Below, in pieces: positions 49,445 through 60,175 of a stretch of DNA of 64,000 bases. The number at the start of each line of letters is the position of its first letter. Positions within the stretch are counted from its first letter, which is position 1. The DNA lies in contig NC_080670.1 of NCBI RefSeq assembly GCF_030247195.1, forward strand, positions 208,866,546 to 208,930,545. Direction: 5' to 3'. Below the pieces are notes generated by a model. It had not been told where the DNA came from and ran no database searches. It worked only from the letters and a program-made list of their open reading frames with translations. Source of the stretch: Topomyia yanbarensis (lineage: Eukaryota > Arthropoda > Insecta > Diptera > Culicidae). The position numbers and the translations under genes were made by a program.

Positions 49445-50752
49445 ATGAGCAAAGAACAAAAAACCGGTGATCGTACATCAAATACCAACGATGATGAATT
49501 CATAAATCAGAACTCTGTATCTGACTCAAAATCAGATGATCCAGCTATTGATTGGGACGAGTCGTGTGTAAATATAACACCCTTGCAAATTAAGTTGCAT
49601 CTGGACCATCTGCATGAAATTAGACGCATCCGCATGAAGGCTATTGATGAGCGTGAGGCTTTAGAGCTATCAATGGCTAATGAGGAATACAAAATAAAGA
49701 AAGCGCAGCTACATTTTTCGCTGAAAGTGAGATGTCCTGAAGAAAAGGAGGATATTTGTGAGTTGAGCCTTTCTGACACATCACTGCTACCAGAACCATT
49801 TGAATATGCTTCTAGTAATGAAGAGAACACTTCGTTTCAGCAACAGAATAATCCACTAACTCCTCAGCAGATCGCATCTCGGCAAGTACTTACAACAGAT
49901 TTGCCTTTGTTCAGCGGAAACCCAGAAGATTGGCCATTGTTTTATAGTCAATACAAAATTTCTACGGAAGCTTGCGGTTATACGAATGCTGAAAATTTAG
50001 TTCGTTCACAACGCTCTTTAGGAGGAAAAGCTTTGGAGTATGTTCGCAGTCGACTTTTACTACCGGAACTGGTTCCTCGTGTGATGGAAACACTTAAAAT
50101 GTTTTTTGGGCGTCCAGTGTTAATCGTGAACACATTGTTGAATAAAGTGCGCGGAACAGCCTCCCCAACAACAGAGAATTTGCAAAGTCTTATTAATTTT
50201 GGGATGGAAATACAAAACTTATGCGACCACCTTATAGCAATGGATCAGAAGGACCATCTCTCGAACCCAACACTTTTGCAAGAGCTCGAAGAAAAGCTTC
50301 CAGGGCAAATTAGGCTTGAATGGGCTCGATACAAACAAAGGAGTCAATCTGCATCACTAATTTCGCTGAACAATTATATGCAATCTTTAGTGAAATCGGC
50401 TTGCCAAGTTACACACATTGAATGTATTCAAAATACAGAAAGTCACAATTTTTACGACGATAGTAATGACAATGTGCTGAATATCCCAGTATCGTCCAGT
50501 GAGGCAATAAGAAACTGTTTGATTTGTCGTGGGAATCATCGTGTTGCAGATTGTGATACGTTCAAATCTTTCGAAGTCGAACACCGTTGGAAATTGATTG
50601 GAGATCGGAAACTGTGTAGAAGCTGCCTAAACCAACATAACAGCAGAATGTGCAGGTTCACACGGCGATGCGGAATAGAGAGATGTGAGCTGTTACACCA
50701 TCCCTTGCTCCACCAGTTACAAAGAGCTTCCAACTCCCGCGGTAATGAATAA
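49445..50752 (+). CDS. gag: BEL-Pao type Gag protein (435 aa)
   Basis: Gag builds the retrotransposon particle. The frame from ATG 49445 (just after the 5' LTR and leader) encodes 435 residues. An N-terminal acidic and helical region (about 45-95) precedes LPLFSGNPEDWPLFYSQY (153-170), the signature start of the BEL-Pao Gag domain (DUF1759 type). A helical capsid-like region follows. Two Cys/His zinc-binding clusters end the protein: C358/C361/H365/C370, and C391/C394/H398/C403 with a further C409/C414/HH418 group. In autonomous BEL elements protease and RT follow this point; here a stop comes 42 bp before the 3' LTR, so all of pol is absent. No frameshift or internal stop. Confidence 0.85.
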   Translation: MSKEQKTGDRTSNTNDDEFINQNSVSDSKSDDPAIDWDESCVNITPLQIKLHLDHLHEIRRIRMKAIDEREALELSMANEEYKIKKAQLHFSLKVRCPEEKEDICELSLSDTSLLPEPFEYASSNEENTSFQQQNNPLTPQQIASRQVLTTDLPLFSGNPEDWPLFYSQYKISTEACGYTNAENLVRSQRSLGGKALEYVRSRLLLPELVPRVMETLKMFFGRPVLIVNTLLNKVRGTASPTTENLQSLINFGMEIQNLCDHLIAMDQKDHLSNPTLLQELEEKLPGQIRLEWARYKQRSQSASLISLNNYMQSLVKSACQVTHIECIQNTESHNFYDDSNDNVLNIPVSSSEAIRNCLICRGNHRVADCDTFKSFEVEHRWKLIGDRKLCRSCLNQHNSRMCRFTRRCGIERCELLHHPLLHQLQRASNSRGNE

Positions 50753-50794
50753 ACTGTAACACATCTTTATCACGTTGTATTACGGGGGTGGGGA

Positions 50795-51164
50795 TGTTAC
50801 CGCGGTTGTAGCTGCTGGTCACCCTAAACACAATTACTTGTCAAATGTGTACTTATAGCTCAGCTAACCCTAACGATCATGAACGATCGAGTGAACAAAG
50901 GGTGAAGATCTTCTCTTGATTGATTCAAGTCTTATATCAAACATTATTAAATTAATTGAAATTTATTCATATTATTATTGGTTCGAGACCAAAACGCCGA
51001 GCGTAATCAAACACTGAAAATTGTAAGTGGAATATTAATTTATTGTACATTTAATCATACTGATCACAATATATCGCACAGTTGAAGCTGATTAATACAT
51101 AACCAAAACAACATCTTTAATCTGCTATCGAAACTCAGTGCGTTTGCACTCGTTCGACGTAACA
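50795..51164 (+). repeat. 3' LTR (370 bp)
   Basis: By eye identical to the 5' LTR. Preceded by a G-rich polypurine tract at about 50784-50794 and followed by the target duplication gtaat. Confidence 0.9.
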
Positions 51165-51184
51165 GTAATATAATGTAATGCACG

Positions 51185-52000
51185 GGCATTCGTTTTCTCG
51201 TTTAAATTCCTTATTTCTTTGCAATGTGTTCCTTATTTCTTTCTTCAAATTTCTTTTTCTTCTTTTTTTCCTTGTTCCTTTTCTCTATGTTTTCTTGCGC
51301 CATTTTATCTAATTGCTTTTCAGTTTTATGCATGCTTTTAAAAAAAATCTACTTTCCTTTAGCACATTTCTGGCACTGGTTTACTATTTTTCCTTTAACC
51401 CATTTTTCCATTCTCTTAGTTCTGTTTTCCATTTTTCTTTATCTTTCTATTTTTATCTAATATAATTTTTTTCGTTCTGTTTTCCACATTTCTCTTTTTC
51501 TTTTCAATTTCTATTTCCTTTTTTCACTTTTCTTGTCTTTTTATATTTCACCCTTTTTTCTTCTACGTTTGTCATCTTTCTCTTCCTTTATCTCAATTTT
51601 TTTTACGAACTCGTGTTCTACTTTTTGTTTTAGCTAGTATCTTTATCTTTTTAGTTTTTCCGATTTTTTCCTTATTTCTCTTTCTACGGTTTTTTTCTTT
51701 TTACATTAATCCTGTTTATACAATTTTTACTTTATTCATTTTTTTCTCATTAATCTTGTATTTTTCGCTTTTAATTTTATTTTTTTTCCTTTTCACTTGG
51801 TCCATTTTTATTATTGTTAGAGTTCCATTTTTTCCCTTTTTTCGTCTCCTCATTTCCTCGTTTTTATTTTCTATGTGATCCATCCAATTTTTATTGTTAT
51901 TTTAGTCTCTTTTTCTTTTGCGCGGCATGTAATTCTTTGTTTTGCGTTTTTCATTTCTTGTATCTCTACTTTTTATACCTTAAGGGGGTCTTATCCTGGA
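51185..52000. repeat. Giant pyrimidine-rich tract, right part
   Basis: Same composition as 45290-48830: T and C dominate with few purines. The LTR element therefore inserted into a pre-existing tract of roughly 4.5 kb. The open plus-strand frames here are compositional artefacts. Confidence 0.8.
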
Positions 52001-52690
52001 TTCGGCGGAAAATCAAAGCAATATTTGAGAATTTTTTGCGGAAAAATTAAAGGACATACAAACTTCTGCTTTTAATATTTGATTCGTTATTGATCGATAA
52101 TTAGAAAATGATTTTTTGTTTTCGAAAATTCATGATGGCAGCTTCGAAATGGCGGATCTCGTCGGTCTTCATTTTTTCCACAAAAATCCAGGAGGAGATC
52201 CCTTTAATTTTCTTTCTTGGTCTTGGTTAGCAATGGTCAGGTCGTCGTCGCTAGAGTAACTTGGATTTTCTCTGTTAAATGTTTGGTGCTTTCTGTGTTT
52301 TCGAGTGACTCTGGTATAGCCATCATTTTTCTCGCTCATCTTTTCCCTGGTTCTGTTAACTATTGGCTTGGGGATACCGTGGAATATTGTTTGTTCAGCA
52401 TTTAGTTTTTGGCTGGCTGTCTGTGATGTGTCAGCAAATGTCGAAGGCTGTTTGATGATGGTGGGGTTGTAGTTGACGGGTTTTCTTTAGTTGTTTTGGC
52501 GCATGGCTCACCTCGATTGGGATGATCTGCCCTCGAAAGTCAAGTAAAATAATATAGTTTGATTCAGCCACATCCGCACCACCCGAACATCGCTGAGAAT
52601 TCTAGAGAAAGTTTCTGCAAGTGTTGTTTGTGGTGGATTCCACGTCTCCATACAGTGACATTAATCGTCCTAGTAAGATGTGCCAAATCG
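52001..52690. other. Intergenic, nothing recognised
   Basis: Mixed-composition sequence with no supported exon on either strand; minus-strand stretches look weakly protein-like but are broken by stops. Confidence 0.3.
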
Positions 52691-52762
52691 TGTTAGCGAA
52701 TATCCTTCAGGCCAAGGTCCATATACACGGAGATCTTCGTTTGGACGTTTTCATATGCGACG

Positions 52763-54180
52763 TTATGGTGCATGTTGTGTTTCGTTAGCAAAGCTTTCTG
52801 GTTCGGTTAAGGAGTTAAATGTTATTGGTATTACTTGTCTCGTGTGATGTAGTTGTACTTCTGGAAGCAGAAGCTCCATTTTCATCTTCATCAACTTTTT
52901 TGCCATGTACACTAGAGTGACAGGAAAAAAATGACCCCTATCGGCCCATGCCTGAGTCGATTCCTAGTCCCACCAGGAGTACTTGCTCCAAATTTGAAGC
53001 AAATCGGACAAGTCTAGCTACCGGACCAACGTGCCTGAAGTTTGTATGGGATTCTTCGACAATTTACATGGAGAAAACCCACTAACTCGTCTTTTTGCCG
53101 CTAGGTGGCACTATATGCATCATATTATCACTGAAAGTGAAAATAAGAAAGATAATTTAATTGCCTACAAATTTGTTGAAGACTGCTAGTCAATCCGGCT
53201 TTGGTAAAAGAAGTTATTAAACTTTTAACGAAGTGATGTCTGAGTCAGTTTTGTATGGGGCCTAGCAGTGCATGATTGTGGATCGGTACTTGATTCGCAC
53301 GAACAAAACATTTTGGTGACATAATGGTTAGGTTTAGGTCAATAGTATGTTCGGAAGATTTATAGTAAGTAATACGAATCATGTTTTGGTTAGATAGTTT
53401 TAGTTCCACATTTTACCGCATAGAGGGCGCCAACACTAACTTTTTAACGAAAAGAGATAGAGATTAGGTGTCTTCCACAAAGTTGTAGAGCAAGCATTTT
53501 TAAATAATTCTTCCGAACATCTTGATATTCTATCTCACTCCTATGAAAAGTTAGTGTTGGCGCCCTCTATGCGGTTACAGGTGGAACTAAAATTTTCTAA
53601 CCAAAACATAACTCGTATTATGTACTACAATTCTTGTGAATATACTATTCAGCTAAATGTAACCATTATCTCACAAAAACGTATAGTTGGTGGTAATCGA
53701 GTACCGATCCACAACTATGCGCTGCTAGGCCCCATGCAAAACAGACTCAGACATCACTTCGTTAAAAGTTTATTAACTTCTTTTACCAAAGCCGGATTGA
53801 CTAGCAGTCTTCGACAAAGTTGTAGGCAATTAAATTATTTTTCTTATTTTCACTCACAGTGATAATACGATGCATATAGTGCCACCGAGCGGCGAAAATA
53901 CGAGTTAGTGGGTTTTCTTCATGTAAATTGTCGAAAAATCCCATACAAACTTCAGGCACGTTGGTCCGGTAGCTAAACTTGTCCGATTTGCTTCAAATTT
54001 GGAGCAAGTACTCCTGGTGGGACTAGGAATCGACTCAGGGGTGGGCCGATTGTGTTTTCAAAAATTCGTTATTTTTCTGGGCACTCTAATGTACACTGTA
54101 GGGCTAAGAGAGATCTTCGAAAAGTCAAGCGCCATTGTGTTCTCCCGTAATGAGCGAAATTTATTTTCTGGGTCACTCAT
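52763..54180 (-). pseudogene. 77-codon open frame interrupted by the foldback element
   Basis: On the minus strand an ATG at 54180 opens a frame that runs to 54089. The foldback element (54088-52913) and one copy of its 8-bp target duplication intervene. From 52904 the same frame continues to a TAA at 52763-52765. Removing the insertion restores a single 77-codon frame of protein-like composition (segments ENKFRSLRENTMALDF and AKKLMKMKMELLLPE). A stop lies upstream of the ATG. I do not recognise the protein; a +1 frame after the stop continues to a segment TKISVYMDLGLKD, hinting at an older frameshift. Host exon, pseudogene or mobile-element protein are all possible. Confidence 0.4.
52913..54088. 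mobile_element. 1,176-bp foldback (near-complete palindrome) DNA element
   Basis: The left terminus tagagtg (52913) and right terminus cactcta (ending 54088) are exact inverses. Inverted arms of about 560-575 bp fill virtually the whole element, leaving a loop of some 40 bp around 53470-53515. Paired landmarks include tagctaccggaccaacgt (53015) with acgttggtccggtagcta (53958), and gagggcgccaacactaac with gttagtgttggcgccctc near the centre. The flanks are a perfect 8-bp target duplication, atgtacac (52905-52912 and 54089-54096). No transposase. The 8-bp duplication suggests hAT-type (or another 8-bp class) mobilisation. A 102-codon frame in the right arm is incidental. Confidence 0.9.
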
Positions 54181-55440
54181 TTTACTCGCATTTGGGGGCA
54201 ACGGGACCTTACTGTTCTATAGTTTACAGGTACTTAACGACTTGTTGGCATTCGACCTTTTGTCCCTGACTCATCGTGTTGCTTTGTTGTGAAATAAGGG
54301 TCTAACGGCAGGGGCTTAGTAAAGATTCGTCGAAAAGGATTTTTTCTTTATTGGAAGGCACAGAAAGTTCATGGTACTTTAAAAAATGAGACAATAAAAT
54401 TACACCGGATTCCTTCGCTCACGTTATTTTATGATTTTCACTAACGTGATTTTTCATGCTATTTTCCAGAAATTTCGTGATTTTCATTTGAACTAGTCAT
54501 ATCTCAACTTCGTGATACGTGATTTCATATCTTGTTTATATATCTTTCTAAATTAATTTTCACTAAGAAAAAATGAAAAACAATATTATTGATTTTTTTT
54601 CTTATAATACCACATACTAGAAACGCTTCTATTAAAAAAGTTAAATAAAGCACGAAGTTTTGCGTTTCTTAGAAAGAACTTCCTGTATTTAGTACCTTAC
54701 AAGCCACCAACGCTGAACTAACTGATATTACCAGCGATTTTCCAAGCAAAACCGAAATAACCGAAATCGGGTTACATTAGCAAGAATTACGCCCGCATTT
54801 AGTCCAGACACACCACTCGTGCAACAGACCACACGAAGCGTGAAGCGATTCGTAGAGCAACTGAAGCGTAAACAAACCTCGCACACCCTGCACATTTCAC
54901 ACACAGATCTCCGTATATGTTCGTATTTCATCAGACGAGAGCGAGAGAAAATTACCACTAACTCACTCACTCAGTCCTGTTGTATGTAGCTATCTCGGCG
55001 AAGCAAGGATGAAACGTAATATTCGCCTGCCCATCATCGTGATCTACTGAGCACTGTGCTGTAACCAAAGAAGCAAGTGGGTAACCAAAGTGAACTCTGC
55101 TCTATTCTTTCCGAGCTAACACGTAATGTGTCCGATTGTTTAAATTCAGTAATCTATCCATCGGCATAAGTTAGTCTGTAGTTTTGTAGTGAAGTGAACG
55201 GAAAATAAACTATTACCCTAAACTGGAACACATTTGTGCAAAGGTGTGAAAATTTGTTGCAACATTTTCCTGACAAAGGTCCTTCTTCCTCTTCGAAAGG
55301 GACCATTTGTCCGAGAGAATAAAATCAGTTTGAAAGATGTTCCGTTGTTTAGTTTTTTTTGTTTGGATTGGTGGTTTTTAAAGAATAAAATTTTAGGAAT
55401 TTGGTTTGTGTTTCATTTCGATTGCTGATTGAGGTTCTAA
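54097..55440. other. Intergenic, partly promoter-like
   Basis: Apart from the split frame ending at 54180, no exon is visible to 54660. Around 54700-55010 the sequence becomes more balanced, with gagagcgagagaa and actcactcactcagtcc (an initiator-like tcagt) near 54970, resembling a promoter. Support is weak. Confidence 0.25.
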
Positions 55441-55467
55441 CTTTTCCACTGTAGGAAAATCGGTTCG

Positions 55468-55737
55468 ATGACAAAACTGCAGGGAGCACGTGTTACGGTT
55501 GACTGGCGCTTGTACGCGCCTGTCAGATTGCGGCACGGCACAGCTTCCTTCGGTAGCGGGAAAGCGCCAACAGTGACTGTGTCCTTTATGGAAAGTTTAA
55601 ATTTGATTACATCCGATGAATGGGATACGGGGGATACTGATCCTTTGTGTGGTGCATATTTTATACGTTTTCAAAAGGATTTGGATTTACGTTGGAAAAG
55701 GGGTCACCGCCTGGTACCAGTAACTTTCCCTCGGTGA
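55468..55737 (+). CDS. Unrecognised 89-residue open frame, possible exon
   Basis: ATG 55468 to TGA 55737. The frame is preceded by a fair 3' splice site (cttttccactgtag, 55441-55454) and its first half has GC content and codon choice more like coding DNA than its surroundings (GARVTVDWRLYAPVRLRHG). The second half reads less convincingly. No domain is recognised. It could be an exon of a gene with a promoter near 54.9 kb, or transposon debris. Confidence 0.2.
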   Translation: MTKLQGARVTVDWRLYAPVRLRHGTASFGSGKAPTVTVSFMESLNLITSDEWDTGDTDPLCGAYFIRFQKDLDLRWKRGHRLVPVTFPR

Positions 55738-57370
55738 AGGACGTCGACTATTTGCATCGAAACGGGCAGTGTTTTATACAATATTCAAAATGAGAAATCT
55801 TTTGATGTTAAAGTTATATGGAATAGAGGGATAATTCAAATTGATGAATACAGCACTCGTGTAAATTTTAAGTAAAAACTTCCTCTAACGGAAAATCGTT
55901 CCATTCAAACTGCAACTGAAAAGTTGGTTTATTACTTAAATTTTAAATTGCAAAATGATTGTGAACCATGGTTATATCCAAAATCCGAATCCATCATTAT
56001 TGATTGGATTCATTTTAGAAATTTCCATAGATTATGCAAAGTAGACATTTTTTATATTACTTAACATAACTTACAGCATAAGGCTGGTCAACAAATTTGT
56101 AATTCGAAATATTTTCTAGACCATGCACGGAAAGTCTTTTGACATAGAACTTTAATTATTTTTTTGTTTATTACTCGGTTAATTTAAATAACAAACTGAA
56201 AAAAGTCGAGGGCTTTCTGACTTCAACTTATCAGAATCTGCCACTGACTTTGCACTTAGCAGATTGACAGTAATCGAAGATTAGAAGCACTATTTGTGTT
56301 CACAACTAAACAACTGCTTAATTACGACGTCAATCTGGTGCCAAGTCAGTACCAGATACTGATGAGCCGAAATTCGAAACGTAAATTTCTCGATTTAAAG
56401 ATAGATGTTGTACCCTTCTCCACAGAGAGAAGCTTTAAAGCTAGACGTTTTATGGGTTTTCTAAAATGATTAATGGTAGGAAATAATGCAATGTTGATAA
56501 TAAGATTACATTTCGACAAACAAGTAAAAATTAACTGAAATTTATTAGGACTCTCTTAAAAAATTCAGTCAACTCCAACATCGACATCCCCCTTGAAAGT
56601 TAGAAACATTCTTAAGGACCAAGAATACTGTTTGGTATTTACTTTAACAAGAAATTCTATGATTTAATTTAAAACTAGGGAAAACAAATTTCATTTTTGC
56701 AAGAGAGCCCATTGCGCTTGAGATAGTCATTTACCAAGCTAAGTTAGGGTTATCAGTGTTTCTGGTTCTCTTAGTCAGTAACTAACAGCTTACTGGGCCG
56801 CTAGCTAGAGACTGGTCCTCTTCAGTAAAATCAGAACTTCGGTACTAACCGGGACATCAATCCAGTACATTTTTTTCTGCTGTACACGCGAGTTGTGGAT
56901 CATTTTTTGGAGCTCGCTAACTCTAACTTATCTTTAAGTAGTGCATCTGCTGTTATATTCTGGGGTTTACCCCAATTTAGCTCCCAAGGGAGAATCCACA
57001 TTTAGAAAGTAGTTTGACTCTAGTATCAGAGCATTCACAACATTAAGAACAGGAGAAAGTGATGACAGGGAAAAGAAGAACATCAAGCCCACCGCACCGG
57101 AAATTCCTTTATAGGGAGCCACATATCCAGGTCGCTTCCAGCTTTCAACTTTACTGCTTCAAATTTCTAATGTGCATTTTATACAAGCACAGAGATGAAA
57201 ATAATCGAGTAATAGAACTCTGGTGCGGGACAGCACCACACCGAGTTGGTAGGATTATTTCGATTGTTTGACGGAGCTCTTTTATTCGGTATTTTTAGCT
57301 CTAAACCTTCGATGATACCTGTTACAGCGACGAAATCGGTACAGAGGATTGCTAAGAATGAAAAAAAAGA
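55738..57370. other. AT-rich intergenic DNA, nothing recognised
   Basis: No supported exon or element boundary. A loose copy of the dispersed ctgatgagccgaaattcgaa motif is present near 56356. Confidence 0.35.
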
Positions 57371-57376
57371 GAAGGG

Positions 57377-57640
57377 CTAGTTATGGATATTGATCGTTTT
57401 CAAGAAGAAATTAATTCTCCGGCACTCGCGTCGTTGTATTTTGTGCAACACCTTCAGAAACTCTAGCGAAATCCGAAAGTATCCGCAGTATTCCGCACAC
57501 GTCCAGACAACATGGTCGATGTCGTGATAACAATCGCCACAAGTGCAGAGACCACTATCTACGAGTTCAATAGGTATCCGCATTCAAACGAGTAGTAATT
57601 GGATGTTAACCACATCACACGAATGATAACCAGACCCACA
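57377..57640 (-). mobile_element. LINE ORF2 C-terminal fragment (minus strand)
   Basis: The minus-strand frame contains CGDCYHDIDHVVWTCAEYC followed by a helical tail, the same Cys/His signature as at 9.5 kb. Only the 3' end of the LINE is present, as expected from 5' truncation. Confidence 0.7.
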
Positions 57641-58390
57641 TGCATCGTCCTAAAGCAAGATAAATTTGTACTAGTTTAAATTTAGGTGAACCAAATTTTT
57701 CAAATGAAACTGTCACTTTTGATTAATCTTTACCTTTAAAAGTAAAATAAAAATAAAGGTTGCATTAACAATCTCGGATGCAAATGTTGCCAATGCTGTT
57801 GAATCTAATATCTCACAATCAAATACTGACACTGGCAGCATTGTCAAAGGATGTTGCCGCAGGAGTGTCAATTTTGCCCAACTGGAACGCAGAAGGCAGC
57901 GTTCTCCAATTTCCATGCCTCAGTACCGCACAAGGCACCAGAGAGTATTAGCAAATTGTGTTTTTTTTTGACTCGTTGGCTTGAATTCTGCGCACTACAA
58001 ACTGATGCGCGTGGATATTTCTTTCCGCAGTTGGGAAACATTTGCTGGTTATCTACTACTGATTGGTGGTCAAACATTCTGCCTGCTTCATGTCCTCGTA
58101 GGTCACGATTGCGTAGGCAGCTTTGACGTTAGCTTTTTCTCTGGCGATATTGGCTGTTGATTATCTTTTTTACGGTCAAGAATACATGAATTCGCAACCG
58201 TCAGCATTAGAGGATTGACGTCTGTTATTATTCTAAATACCTCACTATTCTGGTATTATTGTCATTGTGTCTTTAAACAGCTTCTATAACAAATTTTATC
58301 ACTAAACTTTTTTTATCGTTGTATTTACTGAATTAAACAAGTTGAGACGAATTACAAAAATAAAAGATAAGCTCTAGTAGAGTTATTGGT
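57641..58390. other. Intergenic, nothing recognised
   Basis: No supported features on either strand. Confidence 0.3.
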
Positions 58391-58580
58391 AGCCATAGAA
58401 CGTGTGATTGATCGCGTTTAATATCGGATGTGTATAATCGCGAAAGGCTGGAGCGCTTGTATTTTATTGTTGTTCAATTTTTTTATCACATGTGAGCTTA
58501 TATGTCGCGTGTACCGATGCATTTCTATAACCGTGTAGTCGTTTGTATATTTCCATGTGCTTTTGAGTGTCGCCGTGAAA
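58390..58580. repeat. Solitary diverged copy of the ~295-bp repeat of 39.4-40.2 kb
   Basis: Shares gccatagaacgtgt, aatcgcgaaaggctggagcg, ttgtattttattgttg-type and gcgtgtaccgatgcat-type segments in the same order as the 39-kb array units. This indicates a dispersed family rather than a purely local satellite. Confidence 0.5.
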
Positions 58581-58768
58581 AACAAACAGTAGAATCAACA
58601 CAATAATTGGACATACTTTCAGTAAAGATTAGATAGACCTACGACTCGTATAATACAATATATTAGAGAAAGACATTGGATATTGTGACAATCAATAATT
58701 GAAATGATGAAAAAGGCTAATACTTTTGCCAGATCGAGCAAATGTTGGATTATTACCTGCATTGAGTA

Positions 58769-58935
58769 TAGAGATGGGCCATTCGTTCGCGAACGGTTCA
58801 AGTGAACTGGTTCTTCGAAGAGAATGAGCGAACGGAAGTTCTTTTTAAAAGAACGGTAGTTCTCAATTCTCTTCAAAGCGAATGAACTGAACCTGACCCA
58901 AAGCCGTTTGGCGAATTTCTCGGACCGATTTTTAG
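58769..58935. mobile_element. Fragment with tagagatgggc end and gttcgcgaac palindromes
   Basis: Starts tagagatgggccattcg and contains gttcgcgaacggttc, gttcttcgaagagaa and repeated gaacgg/gttct words. This resembles the end of a DNA transposon family common in insects. No partner terminus is found, so it is a fragment or the second end has decayed. Confidence 0.35.
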
Positions 58936-59649
58936 GCGAACGAATGAAAATTATCTGGTATTGGTACCAGAGTTATCTCCACAGCGAGAACAGGTGGTGT
59001 CTCCGGGTGCTTCATAATTAGTAGGGAACGCGAGCGACTCCATTGAGCGTTTAGCGTTACACTATGACGATCCGACACCACAAATTGCTTATGATCCGGA
59101 TCCTTGCCTGATACTTTTCGACGTAGTTGGGATGAATATCTTGCCACTCACGAGAAGATCGATGGCTCGCCCCTACAGTGGCTGGTGCCGGTATCTTTCA
59201 TTGACTACGGCGGATACTTTTGGGCGCAGCTTAACCATCACTAGTAGTGCCGTCCGTCAAATCAGAGCGTGGTCGACTTGAGTCTCTGCTTGTTGAGGCG
59301 ACCTCAAGGTTCATCTATACAGGAGACGATTTTAGAAGAAGGTGCTCTGTAGGACCATGTTCTTGGAGGTGGCGAAATCGCTGAATCTTAGGCTGTTTTC
59401 AATGGTTTGCTGCGATTATTTTTGTAAATCTGAAAAGTTCACAAAATTGAAAGTCAATTTGAACGACCCATTTCCGAAAACTTATAAAACTCAATATTTT
59501 CTGGTCATCATGGGGTGATTTACCAGGCATGATGCGTTAACAGAGATCATTGATGAATGAACCAAAAAAAAGTTGCCTTATGTGACTTCCTTGAGTGAAA
59601 TCTATAGAAATTTGTGAGGCAGAACGCGAACAAATTGCCTGATTCGAAA
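58936..59649. other. Intergenic, nothing recognised
   Basis: No supported exon. It may include upstream parts of the LINE remnant that follows. Confidence 0.3.
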
Positions 59650-60175
59650 ATATACTTTTTGAACCAATTGAAATCACCTCTGGGATCCCCCAGGGCTTTC
59701 ACATATGCCCTCTTCTTTTTATATTATACATAAACGACAATTCTTTTATGCTTAGGCGTATAAAAGTGCTTGAATATGCAAATATCGAGTCTCTTTAATG
59801 AAATAAGTACGCTGTTGGATTCCAGAGTTGAATCAGTCTCATTCTCATGTGATGTATTAAATTATTAATAGACATATATTCAGAAAACCAAGTCGTGGAA
59901 TTTGTTGAATATTACAATACAATAATAAATAAAGCCAATACTATGCTGGGACTCATTTAACGCTTCAGCTATAAATTTGAAGACCTTTACACAATTAAAT
60001 CACTATGCAATACATACGTCACACTAATTCTGGAATATTACAACGTAGTATAAAGTTCATACACCATCCTGCATGAAAAAACGCATTTGACCAGTCCAAA
60101 AACAATTTCTCCTATATGTACTTCGTAAACTTAATTGGTTCACATTCGCTCTTCCATCATATGAGTTTGGATATA
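59650..60175 (+). mobile_element. Decayed LINE reverse transcriptase (plus strand)
   Basis: The plus strand reads ITSGIPQGFHICPLLFILY followed by IND, then a decayed YADD position (EYANI), then after breaks NKANTMLGLI, LCNTYVTLILEYYNVV and later LPSYE. These are the RT finger/palm and thumb-proximal blocks of Jockey/CR1-like LINEs. Multiple stops and frameshifts are present. It is related in type to the 14.3-kb remnant. Confidence 0.7.

Larger units (their letters stand above)
49029..51164 (+). mobile_element. Young Gag-only BEL-Pao LTR retrotransposon
   Basis: Two 370-bp LTRs (49029-49398 and 50795-51164), beginning tgttaccgcgg and ending cgacgtaaca, appear identical by eye. They are flanked by a perfect 5-bp target duplication gtaat (49024-49028, 51165-51169). 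A polypurine tract (gggggtgggga) precedes the 3' LTR. The 1.4-kb interior carries one intact frame of Gag type and no protease, reverse transcriptase, RNase H or integrase. Identical LTRs and an open gag imply recent insertion. Mobilisation would need pol from another BEL element. A primer binding site was not identified. Confidence 0.9.

Noticed and set aside
53554..53862. 102-codon frame in the right arm of the foldback element
   Set aside because: It lies wholly inside one inverted-repeat arm, has no recognisable motif and ends in arm sequence; treated as incidental.
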